64,000 bases of DNA from CAYVVD01 sp964454975 (GCA_964454975.1 CAYVVD010000013.1:30055-94054), one strand, 5' to 3'; shown: positions 1 to 9,527, counted from the stretch's first letter. Translations and numbers: made by a program. Notes: generated from the letters alone by a model not told the origin.

Positions 1-2
1 CT

Positions 3-140
3 TCACGGCAAATGCTTCATGCTAAAGAACTTACGTTTATACACCCGAAATCAGATGAAAAGTTACGATTAATTTCTTCGTTACCCGTGGATTTCCAGGA
101 ATTAATTTCAGTATTTGATGAAAAATTAATTTTTAGTTAA
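3..140 (+). CDS. RluA/RluD-family 23S rRNA pseudouridine synthase, C-terminal fragment
   Basis: Only the last 45 codons are in the window; the 5' part lies before base 1. The visible peptide reads RQMLHAKELTFIHP and then a SLPVDFQELI segment. This is the usual C-terminal end of RluA/RluD pseudouridine synthases, where the catalytic domain finishes with an R.ALHA..L.F.HP motif and a P.D(F/L)..L helix. These enzymes isomerise specific uridines in 23S rRNA. The catalytic Asp region and the S4 domain are outside the window, so RluD cannot be told apart from other RluA-type paralogues. Confidence 0.7.
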   Translation, partial: SRQMLHAKELTFIHPKSDEKLRLISSLPVDFQELISVFDEKLIFS

Positions 141-286
141 GCTTCTAATTTCTTATATTCCATTGCTTTATCTGACTTACCTGACAGTATCCACCGTAAA
201 TACAACTGTATATACCGAAACGACTTCCCTTTTTACTTGTTATTTATATAATGGATAATTTCACTTTTATAATGTGGGGAGGACTT

Positions 287-3200
287 ATGAAGTCTCTTAT
301 TACAATTCTGCTTCTGGCATTAGCTGTCAGTACAGCACAGGCTAAATTCAGACCGGAACAAGTTCACAAACCAATTTTAAATTCAGCAAAGTTTACATTT
401 GTTGAAAATAAGGGGCAGTGGGACTCCGCAATACTTTACGCCGCAGTTTACAAAAACCTGAACTTGTTAATTACAAGGGATGGGATTATTTACGACTGTT
501 ATGTAAATGAAGGAGACTTAAAAAAAGGACATGTGATTAAATTGGCATTTGACCACAGGACAATTTCCAATAAATTAAAACCTCAAAATAATACAGGCTC
601 ATACAGGAATTACTTCATTGGAAACGACCCGTCCAAATGGGTTAGTTATGCTAAAGAATACTCAAAACTAAAGATCGAAGAAGTATTTGCAGGCACCGAC
701 ATACTTTTTTATACAGAAAATAACAAACCTCGGTTTGATTTTATTATTAAGCAGGGTAGCAATCCCGAAGATATTATTTATAATATCATCGGGGGTGAAA
801 GTGTAAATATTGACCAGGCAGGTGACCTTACTGTTTCAACTTCAATCGGGAAACTATACAACGGTGGATTATTTGCTTACCAGGAAATCAATGGTAGAAA
901 ACAACAGGTAGATTGCAGCTTTAAAGTAAATGGCAACTCGGTTAGTTTTGATATTGGTAAATTCAACAACGAGCATGAATTAATTATTGACCCACTAGTA
1001 TATCTCAGCTATATCGGTGGGAGTGAAGACGATGAAGTAACTTCAATAAAAGCCGGCGACGACATGAGCTTTGTAGCATGTGGCTGGACTAACTCAACCG
1101 ATTTCTATACTGCTCCCGGTGCATACCAGGGGGATGCACAGATGCCAACAGATGCATTTGTTATGAAATTTATGATTGACGGCGCTGATTTCACACCTGT
1201 ATTTTCAACTTATGTTGGTGGTGCCTTTGCCTCAGATAAGGCTGTAAGCCTTGATTGTGATAATGCCGGCAATATTTACGTTACAGGGCACACAAACTCT
1301 GAAGATTTTCCGGTTGTGAGTGGATTTAATCCTGATTATTCCGCTGAATGGGATTCATTTATATTCAAGTTAAGTCCCGAAGGTTCATCTCTTATTAATT
1401 CAAGCTTTATTGGGGGCAATAAGGATGACCTGGCCCACGCTGTAAGAGTCACAAATAATGGATTAGCCTTTGTAGCCGGTGAAACCCGTTCATCAGACTT
1501 TAAAACTACAGCAGGGGCAATTCAGGGGAACCTTGTGGGCACATCAGACGCTTTTGCAATGAGGATTGAATCTTCAGGTAAATCTATAGGATTCTCGACA
1601 TATTTTGGCGGTACAGGCAATGAAGCTGCTTACGGAATTGATATTGATGAATCAGATGCACTTTATATTACCGGCAAAACAAGTTCCGGAGACATGCCAA
1701 TAGCCCCGTGGAGAATGTGGGGTACATGGATAAGAGAAAAGCCGTATGACCATACCTACAACGGTGGAATGGATGCCTTTTGCGGAAAATTAGTTGGGAA
1801 CGGTGGAAAATTCGAGTATATGTCCTACTTTGGAGGGATCAATGATGACATAGGCAAATCAGTTGTTTATGTTGGAAGTGGAGCTGCTGTTTTTGCAGGA
1901 GAAACTGTTTACGAAGAAAATTCAGATTTCCCTGTTACTGAAAATTCCTTCCAGAAAGAACACGCCGGCAAAAGAGACTTGTTTATTTGCAGGTTTAATG
2001 AATTGACAGAAACTGGTAGCGGCCAGTGGGTTAGAAAATCTATGCCGTTGTTATACTCGTCTTTCATTGGGGGGAAAAATGATGAGTACCTTAGCTATAT
2101 AAGCCTTGATGGCATCAGCAATAATATTGTTATGACAGGCAAAACAAACTCAGGCGATTATCCTATTGTTAATGATTTTGAAGCAAAATATGCCGGTGAT
2201 TATGATGCTTTCCTGACTGAAGTACTTTCGAGTGGTACTGACCTGGACTATTCAGCTTTATTTGGCGGCAAATTTGATGACGAGGGTATTTCAGTTGATC
2301 TTGATAGCAGGGGTGATTACTTCCTTGCAGGAAAGACAAAGTCACCTGCTCTTAATACTACGAGTAATGCATTAAATGAAGAAATGTCAGGCACACAGGA
2401 TGGCTTTATTATGAAATTTGTGCGGAAAGAAATGACGCTGACCGATCCGAACGGTGGTGAAGAATTTTGCCGTGGGACAAAGGTTAACATCAGAATTAAT
2501 TCAAATGACCTTGGCCCCGAAGAAAAATTCAAGCTCGAGTATATGAGAGTATCAGGTGGTGGTTGGATTACAATTGCAAAAGACCTGGTCGGCAGAGTGT
2601 TCGAATGGGAAATCCATGCCGGAATGCAAGTTGGTAGTGACTATTTGTTGAGGGTATCGCACACTACCGGCCTGAGCGATAAGAGTTCTTCACCATTCTC
2701 AATTCAAAAAGAACCTGAGCTGCTTTCGTTTACTTATGACCCCTCAGTTGATGAAATGTGCGAAGGCGACCCGCTTATCATAGAAGCTGTTGGAGAAGGC
2801 CAGGATTTGAAATTCCAGTGGAAGTTCAATGGCAATGACATCCCAAATGAAACAGGAAGCAAATTTCAGATTAATGAAGTAGAATTGGATGATGCAGGTG
2901 ATTACTCAGTAGCTCTCACCGGCAAATGCAAGCCCTACACCCAGAGCGAAAATGTAACAGTTAACGTATTCAGGAAAACACGGATTGAAAGCCACCCGGA
3001 AAGCAGGCAGATTAAAGAGGGCGAATCAGTTACATTTACTATTGAAGCTTCCGGGAAAGATGTGACTTACGAGTGGCAGAAAAATGGCGAAAAACTCATT
3101 GGCCAGTCAGACCCTATATTAACAATTGAAAATCTGAAAAAAGCCAATGAAGGCTTATATCGTTGTGTGGTAAGAGGGCAATGCGGCGAAGTCATTTCCG

Positions 3201-3511
3201 AGGAAGCACAACTAACTGTAATACCAAATACTTCAGTAGTAAATGATTCTGAAATTTCAAACTGGAACATCCAGGTTTATAACAATTCTCCGAAGTTTGA
3301 GTTAATCATAGATACTGAAATTCCGGGAGTAGGAAGCGCTACACTTTATAACAATAACGGTATGAAATTGAAACAATTAATTTCTCCCCGGGTTATCCAG
3401 GGCAGGAGGATAATTGACCTGGAAATGGAGGATTATTCGTCAGGAATTTATTGGATTCTTGTACGTTTTAGTGATGGTTACAAGGCAGAAAAGCTGATTC
3501 TTGCCAGGTAA
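287..3511 (+). CDS. Secreted SBBP beta-propeller protein with two Ig-like domains and T9SS sorting tail
   Basis: A large secreted or surface-anchored protein of about 1074 residues; its ligand is unknown. The ATG at 287 is preferred over the ATG at 251 because GGGGAGGA lies just before it and a clean signal peptide (MKSLITILLLALAVSTAQA) follows. After the signal comes an FVENKGQW-type N-terminal domain (DUF7948-like, about residues 30-235). Next are about seven SBBP propeller repeats with YIGG/YVGG/FIGG cores (about 240-710). A PNGGE-type beta-sandwich begins near 715, then two Ig-like domains (about 809-893 and 894-980) with W and D.G.Y signatures. The last 90 residues resemble a T9SS type A sorting domain (SGIYWILV, then EKLILAR). 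The next gene is a paralogue with the same architecture. Confidence 0.85.
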   Translation: MKSLITILLLALAVSTAQAKFRPEQVHKPILNSAKFTFVENKGQWDSAILYAAVYKNLNLLITRDGIIYDCYVNEGDLKKGHVIKLAFDHRTISNKLKPQNNTGSYRNYFIGNDPSKWVSYAKEYSKLKIEEVFAGTDILFYTENNKPRFDFIIKQGSNPEDIIYNIIGGESVNIDQAGDLTVSTSIGKLYNGGLFAYQEINGRKQQVDCSFKVNGNSVSFDIGKFNNEHELIIDPLVYLSYIGGSEDDEVTSIKAGDDMSFVACGWTNSTDFYTAPGAYQGDAQMPTDAFVMKFMIDGADFTPVFSTYVGGAFASDKAVSLDCDNAGNIYVTGHTNSEDFPVVSGFNPDYSAEWDSFIFKLSPEGSSLINSSFIGGNKDDLAHAVRVTNNGLAFVAGETRSSDFKTTAGAIQGNLVGTSDAFAMRIESSGKSIGFSTYFGGTGNEAAYGIDIDESDALYITGKTSSGDMPIAPWRMWGTWIREKPYDHTYNGGMDAFCGKLVGNGGKFEYMSYFGGINDDIGKSVVYVGSGAAVFAGETVYEENSDFPVTENSFQKEHAGKRDLFICRFNELTETGSGQWVRKSMPLLYSSFIGGKNDEYLSYISLDGISNNIVMTGKTNSGDYPIVNDFEAKYAGDYDAFLTEVLSSGTDLDYSALFGGKFDDEGISVDLDSRGDYFLAGKTKSPALNTTSNALNEEMSGTQDGFIMKFVRKEMTLTDPNGGEEFCRGTKVNIRINSNDLGPEEKFKLEYMRVSGGGWITIAKDLVGRVFEWEIHAGMQVGSDYLLRVSHTTGLSDKSSSPFSIQKEPELLSFTYDPSVDEMCEGDPLIIEAVGEGQDLKFQWKFNGNDIPNETGSKFQINEVELDDAGDYSVALTGKCKPYTQSENVTVNVFRKTRIESHPESRQIKEGESVTFTIEASGKDVTYEWQKNGEKLIGQSDPILTIENLKKANEGLYRCVVRGQCGEVISEEAQLTVIPNTSVVNDSEISNWNIQVYNNSPKFELIIDTEIPGVGSATLYNNNGMKLKQLISPRVIQGRRIIDLEMEDYSSGIYWILVRFSDGYKAEKLILAR

Positions 3512-3529
3512 TGCTAATTTTCATTCGTA

Positions 3530-3556
3530 AAAGGGGAGTAATAGCTTTCCTTTTTT
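3530..3556 (+). terminator. Rho-independent terminator after the first SBBP gene
   Basis: A 9-bp stem (AAAGGGGAG with CTTTCCTTT, two G-T pairs) with a 6-nt loop is followed by further Ts. It starts 18 bases after the stop codon. It suggests the two SBBP paralogues are separate transcription units. Confidence 0.55.
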
Positions 3557-3631
3557 GTAATGTGAAGTTTTCTTTATAATTTCAAAAATTGTACACTATA
3601 TAACATTTGAGTTCTGCTCTCAGGGGGAAGT

Positions 3632-6600
3632 ATGAAGTTAGTTACTGTTTTTCTATCAGCACTTTTTAGCATTTCTATCAGTCTTCAATCAGCAGATTTT
3701 TCCGTAATTGAGTCACAGAAGGGATTCACTGAAAACAAGGGACAATGGCCGGAGGCTGTTAAATTTCTTTACAAAGGCAGTGGGATTAATTACCAGGTAA
3801 TGGAAGAAGGTATCCTTGCCGATGTTTACAAAACCAGGATTAATAAGCAAGGGGATAAAATAAAAACGGGGGAAGCTGTCAGGATAGAGTTCAACAATTC
3901 TTCCTTTAAGAACATCATCCCGGTATCACGACAGAAGGGCTATTCAAATTATTTCTATGGGAACAATTCGGATAAGTGGGTAACGGATGTTAAAACATAC
4001 AAAAAAATAGTTGTTCGGGAATTATACAAAGGAATATCCCTTGAAGTTTGTACCGACAATGGCAACCCGAGGTATGACTTTATACTGCAACCAGGTTCCG
4101 ACCCGGATGATATTTCTTTTAAATTCCACGGGCCTGAAAGCATAAATATCAAATCTGATTTCGTAGAATTTTCACAATCAAAATTGAAAATCACAATCAG
4201 GGGACTCAAAGCATTCCAGGATATTGATGGAATCAGGCACAGTGTTGAATGCGAATTTTTTGCCAGAGAGAATGGTGTTGGATTTAAAACCGGTGATTAT
4301 GATAAGTCCAAACCGCTGGTAATAGACCCCGTGCTTGTTTCTACTTTTGTAGGCGATATCGGAGCTGATGAAATCACAGATTGCCACCTTGATGAAGAGC
4401 AGAATTTCATAGTTACAGGATGGACGGATTCCGAAGAATTAAGAACTACGGAAGGAACTTACCAGACAACAAATGGTGGCCAGAAAGATGTTTTGGTCGC
4501 TAAATTCAAGATGCACGGATTAGAGACAGGGCTCGTATTTTCTACTTATATCGGTGGCCAGTTGGACGACGAAGGCTTAGGAGTTTCCGGTGATGACGAT
4601 GGCAATATTTACATTACCGGCTCCTCACTTTCAGAAAATTATCCTACAGAGTCAGCTTACAGGCCATTATTAATTGGGAAAAAAGACGTAATTGTAACAA
4701 AATTGGCGCCGGATGGTAAATCCCTCGTTTTTTCAACTTACATTGGTGGCTCTGAAGATGACATTGCATATGATATTGCCGTAGGCCACAGTAGATCAGT
4801 GTATATATGCGGGGGTACTAAATCACTTGATTACCCTATTCAATCGCCCGATATCTCGGAATTTGTCGGCCCTGAGGATATTTTTGTAACCGGATTGAGT
4901 TCGAGTGGGAAAAGCTTGAAGTTCTCAACATGGCACAATGGAAACTCACCGGAAATTGAAAGAGGAACTGCAATTGCAGTAAATGAGAACCTGGATGCTG
5001 TAGTAGTTGGTGTCATTACAAGAAATCCTAGAACATGGACAAGACCAAATTTCTCACCACGCGCATTTGATATATATCACAACGGCGGTTTCGACGGTAT
5101 GATTATGAAGTATCATACTAACGGTGGAGAGCGTTACTTTTCCTCCTTTTACGGTGGCGACAAAGATGACTATATAACATGCGTAGGTATAACAAATTCC
5201 GGGGAGATTTTCTTTGCCGGTTATACAAACTCTGACAGACCTGCGTTCAACCCTGATACAAGGGATACGGAGTTCCCACTTTCACAGTCACCTCTTTATG
5301 ACGAATTCCAGGGTGGAGACTGGGACGGTTTTTTTGCAAGGATTAATTCAGATGCTACAACTCTGCAGACTTCAACTTATATTGGTGGCAGCGGCTCAGA
5401 CAAAGTTCTTGCACTCGCCATAAATGAGAATAACAGGTCAGTAGCCCTTACAGGATTTACAAGTTCGTCTAACTTCCCAAAATTAAACTATAGCGGTCCC
5501 AATCTCAGAGGGGGCGGTGCATCAGATTTCTTTATTTCTGATATTTTCTATGATGGCAAAAGCATGGATTTTTCTGTCATTGTTGGTGGAAACAAAGTCG
5601 ACTCAGCTAACACAATCGGTATTGACCAGTGGGGTTCTTATTATTTAGCAGGACTTACTAATTCTTCAGTATTACCAGGATACACTGGTGAATTCACTAA
5701 TGAAAGCGCCGGCGAAACAGACGGGTTTGTTTTCAGATTCTCAAGAAAAGAGCTGGAACTTAACAGTCCTTCCCCCCTCCAGGAGTATTGCATTGGCTCT
5801 ACAACATTAATTGGCTGGTCTAAGCAAAATTTTAACTCAAATGATGAGTTTGCAACTTATATCTCAGCCGATAATGGGGAAACATGGGAATTAATTGCGG
5901 ATGGTATAGTTGGAAGTTCTTATGATTGGAAAATAGATGAAGAACTCGAGCAGGGAGAATACATGGTGAAAGTGTTACATCCTTCAGGGCAATACTCACA
6001 AACTGAAACGGCTTTCAAACTTACAAGCCCTGCTAAAATTACAAGTGCCGACTACCAGGCCGAATCTCCTGATTTTTGCTTAGGTACCAGTATCAGGTTT
6101 GATGTAGAAGCTATAGGTGATGATATAGAATACACCTGGCTGAAGAATGATGTGAAAATAAGCGGTCAAAATGAGAACTACCTTGAAATCGAATCTTTAA
6201 GCGTTGCTGATGAAGGTATTTATAGTGTTATGGTAAACAATCATTGCCTGCCAGGTGATAAATTAGTTGTCCTTGACCTTGCTACCACTCCAAATGTAGT
6301 GGTAACTAAGCATCCTGAAAACAAAGAAGCTATGGAATCAACTAAGGTCGTTTTTGAAGTTGTTGCAGAAGGTACCGAACTGAGTTACCAGTGGCAATTA
6401 AATGGGCAGGAACTTTTAGGTAAAACAAACAGGACTCTCGAATTCCCTTCAGTAGCAAAGTCAAATGAAGGGGAGTACAGTTGTATTGTTACAGGTGTTT
6501 GCGGCAAAGACACAAGCGATACAGCTACACTTACAGTAACCCCGGTAAGTGTGGAGTTAACTGATGAAAACAGCCGGATTAACTTATTCTACCTTGGAAG

Positions 6601-6829
6601 CAACGATGATGTGCACCGCTTTAGCCTGAATTCCCAAATGAGCGGCCATCTTGAATCTGTTATTTATGACATGACAGGCAAGCCTGTTCTGGCTTTATTT
6701 AAAGATGAGATCAATGAAGGAAGGTATGATTTTGTAATAAATAACGGTAGCCTTTCTAATGGAGCTTATTTGGTAAAGTCAATTATTAACGGTGAAATTT
6801 ATATAAGCAAGTTACTTATACTCGATTGA
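3632..6829 (+). CDS. Second SBBP/Ig/T9SS secreted protein (tandem paralogue)
   Basis: A 1065-residue paralogue of the gene just upstream. The start follows CAGGGGGAAGT and opens with a short signal peptide ending near QSADFS. Domain order is the same: an FTENKGQWP domain (about 30-235), about seven SBBP repeats with FSTYIGG or FSSFYGG cores (about 240-700), a sandwich domain (about 708-800), two Ig-like domains (about 802-885 and 888-970), and a C-terminal T9SS-like sorting domain (SNGAYLVKS, then SKLLILD). The sequences have diverged a lot, so the duplication is not recent. It is probably exported through type IX secretion and displayed on the surface; adhesion or matrix function is only a guess. 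It ends 7 bases from the convergent GPP34 gene. Confidence 0.85.
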   Translation: MKLVTVFLSALFSISISLQSADFSVIESQKGFTENKGQWPEAVKFLYKGSGINYQVMEEGILADVYKTRINKQGDKIKTGEAVRIEFNNSSFKNIIPVSRQKGYSNYFYGNNSDKWVTDVKTYKKIVVRELYKGISLEVCTDNGNPRYDFILQPGSDPDDISFKFHGPESINIKSDFVEFSQSKLKITIRGLKAFQDIDGIRHSVECEFFARENGVGFKTGDYDKSKPLVIDPVLVSTFVGDIGADEITDCHLDEEQNFIVTGWTDSEELRTTEGTYQTTNGGQKDVLVAKFKMHGLETGLVFSTYIGGQLDDEGLGVSGDDDGNIYITGSSLSENYPTESAYRPLLIGKKDVIVTKLAPDGKSLVFSTYIGGSEDDIAYDIAVGHSRSVYICGGTKSLDYPIQSPDISEFVGPEDIFVTGLSSSGKSLKFSTWHNGNSPEIERGTAIAVNENLDAVVVGVITRNPRTWTRPNFSPRAFDIYHNGGFDGMIMKYHTNGGERYFSSFYGGDKDDYITCVGITNSGEIFFAGYTNSDRPAFNPDTRDTEFPLSQSPLYDEFQGGDWDGFFARINSDATTLQTSTYIGGSGSDKVLALAINENNRSVALTGFTSSSNFPKLNYSGPNLRGGGASDFFISDIFYDGKSMDFSVIVGGNKVDSANTIGIDQWGSYYLAGLTNSSVLPGYTGEFTNESAGETDGFVFRFSRKELELNSPSPLQEYCIGSTTLIGWSKQNFNSNDEFATYISADNGETWELIADGIVGSSYDWKIDEELEQGEYMVKVLHPSGQYSQTETAFKLTSPAKITSADYQAESPDFCLGTSIRFDVEAIGDDIEYTWLKNDVKISGQNENYLEIESLSVADEGIYSVMVNNHCLPGDKLVVLDLATTPNVVVTKHPENKEAMESTKVVFEVVAEGTELSYQWQLNGQELLGKTNRTLEFPSVAKSNEGEYSCIVTGVCGKDTSDTATLTVTPVSVELTDENSRINLFYLGSNDDVHRFSLNSQMSGHLESVIYDMTGKPVLALFKDEINEGRYDFVINNGSLSNGAYLVKSIINGEIYISKLLILD

Positions 6830-6836
6830 GTTGAAA

Positions 6837-7502
6837 TTAAGAGCTTGATGTAGCGGCTGAGGATGCAGAAACAGCAGCAATAACTGCAACCGAAGCCGCT
6901 ATTTCATTTGCAATTTGCTGAACATTACTCCCGATCTTATCACTTTCGGCGATTAATTTTATTTTTTTCTTTGCATCTCTTCGCTCGCCTTTCCTGAATA
7001 CTTCATTTATCAAATTACATGAGGAAGCAATACTAAGAAGAACAATCATCTCTTCATCCGGTAATTTGGGCATGCTAACCGCACCCTGCATCTCTTTGAT
7101 TATGTTAATCCTGTGAACAGGGTTAATCACCGGGTATCTGTGATATTTGATAATCCACAGGAATGAACGCTCCTCCTTACCGACAATCCCTTTTTTATAA
7201 AGTTTTTCAAGTATCAAATCCCTGATTTTAATCTTTGATCCGGCTTTTCTAATGATATTAAGTGACTTTTTCTTTTTGTCCTTCCGGACAATTTCCATAA
7301 ATGCGGATTCGATTTTATTTTCAGGGGTATAATCTTTCGTAATTATGTGTGAATTATCTAATTCCAACGCCCTTTTTTTTATCAAGTCATACATTAATGC
7401 GCCGGCAAGCCCATAAGGCAGTATGCCGGAAGCAGAAAGCAGGATACTCCCCTTTTCACTATTCAATGAAAGAAGTGTAAGTTTTTCTGAAACTGTAAGC
7501 AT
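6837..7502 (-). CDS. GPP34 (GOLPH3/Vps74-like) family protein
   Basis: A 221-residue cytosolic protein that opens with LTVSEKLTLLSLNSEKG and continues ILPYGLAGALMYDLIKK. This matches the start of the GPP34 family, which in eukaryotes binds phosphatidylinositol-4-phosphate on Golgi membranes. The role of bacterial members is unknown, though membrane-lipid binding is plausible. The last 40 residues are an Ala/Ser-rich, probably helical tail. The start codon lies one base after the PepSY-TM stop codon (TGATATG), so the gene is very likely co-translated with that membrane protein and the DUF4920 gene before it. Confident for the family, not for the function. Confidence 0.7.
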   Translation of the reverse strand: MLTVSEKLTLLSLNSEKGSILLSASGILPYGLAGALMYDLIKKRALELDNSHIITKDYTPENKIESAFMEIVRKDKKKKSLNIIRKAGSKIKIRDLILEKLYKKGIVGKEERSFLWIIKYHRYPVINPVHRINIIKEMQGAVSMPKLPDEEMIVLLSIASSCNLINEVFRKGERRDAKKKIKLIAESDKIGSNVQQIANEIAASVAVIAAVSASSAATSSS

Positions 7503-7503
7503 A

Positions 7504-8067
7504 TCAGTAGTAATATATGAAAAGGAAGATCAACGGTACAAGCATTCCGATAGAAATCATCCACCAGCCCCTGCCTTTTATTCCATTCTTTCCTTTTAGC
7601 ACAAACATCCCTGTTATTGCAAGGAAAAACAACGCAACAGCATATATGTCTGCCACCCAGGTCCAGTTTTTTTTTGGATGATTTAGATGAAGGAAATTGA
7701 ACTCCCGGAAGACCGGTCTGGAAACAAGTTTCTCTTGCAGGACTTTCCCGGTTGACAGCTCAATTTTTATGGTGTTATTATCAACAAATATTTCTACTGT
7801 TTCCGGGCTGCTGAAATAATGGCTTTTGTATCGGGAATTTTCCCCAAGATCTTCAAGGATTGTCATAATCTTTTCATTAGTAAATTCATTTTTTGAAGGT
7901 ATAGGTTCAATTTGGTAGTGAATCAGCTTTACAGAATAGTTAGGATTCCAGTCATCAATATGGTTTACCGCTATTCCTGATACAGCATAAATAATAGTTA
8001 ATCCAACACAAAGATAACCAATATCCCTATGCAGGATATTATTCAATTTTCGCCACTTGGAAGGCAT
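7504..8067 (-). CDS. PepSY-associated transmembrane protein
   Basis: A 187-residue inner-membrane protein. The start is placed at 8067, where the ATG overlaps the upstream stop codon (TGATG) and follows GAGGG; the ORF extends 14 codons further upstream inside the DUF4920 gene. The N-terminus WRKLNNILHRDIGYL leads into a first membrane helix with a conserved AVSGIAVNH. A periplasmic PepSY-like domain follows (about residues 40-130), then an FLHLNHPKKNWTW segment and two closely spaced helices near the C-terminus. This is the PepSY_TM layout often found near iron and respiratory genes. The His residues in HRD and VNH could bind heme or metal. Substrate unknown. Confidence 0.75.
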   Translation of the reverse strand: MPSKWRKLNNILHRDIGYLCVGLTIIYAVSGIAVNHIDDWNPNYSVKLIHYQIEPIPSKNEFTNEKIMTILEDLGENSRYKSHYFSSPETVEIFVDNNTIKIELSTGKVLQEKLVSRPVFREFNFLHLNHPKKNWTWVADIYAVALFFLAITGMFVLKGKNGIKGRGWWMISIGMLVPLIFLFIYYY

Positions 8068-8513
8068 CAGATGCCCTCTATAACTGCTCCGAGCCCCATA
8101 ATTCTGCAAATGCTGCCTGTCTTGCAGCTTTCGCCTTCTTTTTGCTCGTGATCAGCACAATCATCTTTCTTATTTTCTTTTGATTCGGTTTGAATTATTT
8201 CAACAATTCCTTCAACTTTGGCTTTATGTCCATTAGCTTCAACCGGGAATACAATCACTCCGTCTTCAACTTTTACAAGTATTTTTTGGTATTCCTTATC
8301 GCCAGCAAGCTCAATCCAGCATCCACGTTTCTTGCAGACACCAACAATTGTGCCTTCAATCAGCACTTTCTTGCCATTGAAATCATCAGGTTTATCAAGA
8401 ATTTTACTTATAGGAGTAGCTTCTTTCAGAGTTATGTCCTTGCCTAAGTTTGTAGTTGCAAATGCAGTACAAACAAGGATAAACATTAAAACCAGAATTA
8501 CGTATGCTTTCAT
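8067..8513 (-). CDS. DUF4920 family periplasmic OB-fold-like protein
   Basis: A 148-residue exported protein with a signal peptide (about 1-20) and an RBS AAGGTGA before the ATG. The core reads FNGKKVLIEGTIVGVCKKRGCWIEL, split here as a GKKV..EG strand and the pair C60 and C65 before CWIEL. This is the DUF4920 signature, an OB-fold-like domain with a CxxxxCW motif. The C-terminal third is Cys- and acid-rich (DDCADHE, GESCKTGSIC) and could bind a metal. It is translationally coupled to the PepSY-TM gene. Members of this family are usually near copper or respiratory genes, but the function is not established. Confidence 0.75.
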   Translation of the reverse strand: MKAYVILVLMFILVCTAFATTNLGKDITLKEATPISKILDKPDDFNGKKVLIEGTIVGVCKKRGCWIELAGDKEYQKILVKVEDGVIVFPVEANGHKAKVEGIVEIIQTESKENKKDDCADHEQKEGESCKTGSICRIMGLGAVIEGI

Positions 8514-8599
8514 AATTTCACCTTAAGTTAAACAATATATAAATTAAATAGGCGGAAAGGATTTTTAAATTAATATATGTTAATAGTTAAACGGCAATT

Positions 8600-8677
8600 A
8601 TTAAGTTATAAGTTAAAAGTAATGAGTGATAGGTTCAAAGCAACACATAACTCATAACCCAAAACTTATAACTTAAT
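8600..8677. repeat. Long imperfect inverted repeat (intergenic hairpin)
   Basis: Two 28-base arms, 8600-8627 and 8650-8677, are reverse complements with about 6 mismatches. The outer 15 bases (ATTAAGTTATAAGTT and its complement) match perfectly, and a 22-base loop lies between the arms. It sits just after the stop of the DUF5777 gene and upstream of DUF4920. It could act as a transcript-end hairpin, an mRNA-stabilising structure or a small palindromic repeat element. Confidence 0.6.
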
Positions 8678-8681
8678 TGAA

Positions 8682-9515
8682 TTACAGATTCCGGGTTATG
8701 TTAAAACCGAAGTGCCAGTCACCGCTTTCGAATGAATGTTGTGCACCGGACATGTAATGAACAAGGTTTGATGCTGTATTATTTCCTAAAAGAAATTTAA
8801 AGAAATGCCCCCCTGTTTCAAGCTCGAAACCAAGAGCAAATGAATCATATTTATCGCGCCAGCCGTTGAGAGTTGGGTTATATTCGGCAACGAGTGTCCA
8901 CATATCATCAATGTAATAAGCTGCGTATGTGCCGAGTGCAAATGTGTTTTCCTGGCATTTACAGTAAATATGGCTGTTTTGAAGGAAGCCCGGTGCTAAG
9001 CCAAATGCAAGTTTCTTGTCATACATTGTGTTAATAAGTATATGAGCAAAGTATTGGAACAATCTGCTGTCGTCACTTAGCTCGGAGATAGTCTTGCCAT
9101 TGTATGCAACGCCGCCGTTGAAGGCAACTGTAACAGGCAAAACATCATTTCTGATTTGAAGGAACTTCCACTTGTATTGCAAGTCGAGATTGCCGTCCTG
9201 GTTGCTTCTTCCAAATTTAACCAACATCCTGTCAGTTATTGCATATCCAATGGCCAATCTCATTATTACTGAGCCGTCGAAACCAAAAAGCTCCCCGATG
9301 CCTTCCGAAATTGGTGTAACAAAGCGGTGGTTCATTTCAAAATAAAAGTCCCCCTGCTGAAGTGTTGCAGCAGTCGGCAAATTGAACGCTTCTGTTGAAT
9401 GGAAAAGCATCAGGTCCAGCGGTTCCGCTTCTTCCCTCTGCCAGCGTTGTGCGCCGGCAGAAAAAGTATTAAACAGCATTAATACAAAAATTCCAATAAT
9501 AAGTTTCGATTTCAT
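8682..9515 (-). CDS. DUF5777 family beta-barrel protein
   Basis: A 277-residue exported protein with a signal peptide ending near SAGAQ and AAAGGT before the ATG. The mature part begins with FHSTEAFNLPTAATL and has repeated amphipathic strands (QQGDFYFEMNHRF, AIGYAITDRMLVKFG, GFELETGGHFFKF) ending in a terminal FNITRNL. This fits the DUF5777 family, predicted outer-membrane barrels from FCB bacteria. It lies 12 bases after the YceI gene and is probably in its operon. In relatives it tends to sit with YceI and cytochrome-like genes, which suggests a link to respiration or an oxidised substrate. No transported molecule can be named. Confidence 0.75.
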   Translation of the reverse strand: MKSKLIIGIFVLMLFNTFSAGAQRWQREEAEPLDLMLFHSTEAFNLPTAATLQQGDFYFEMNHRFVTPISEGIGELFGFDGSVIMRLAIGYAITDRMLVKFGRSNQDGNLDLQYKWKFLQIRNDVLPVTVAFNGGVAYNGKTISELSDDSRLFQYFAHILINTMYDKKLAFGLAPGFLQNSHIYCKCQENTFALGTYAAYYIDDMWTLVAEYNPTLNGWRDKYDSFALGFELETGGHFFKFLLGNNTASNLVHYMSGAQHSFESGDWHFGFNITRNL

Positions 9516-9527
9516 TTTAACCTTTGT

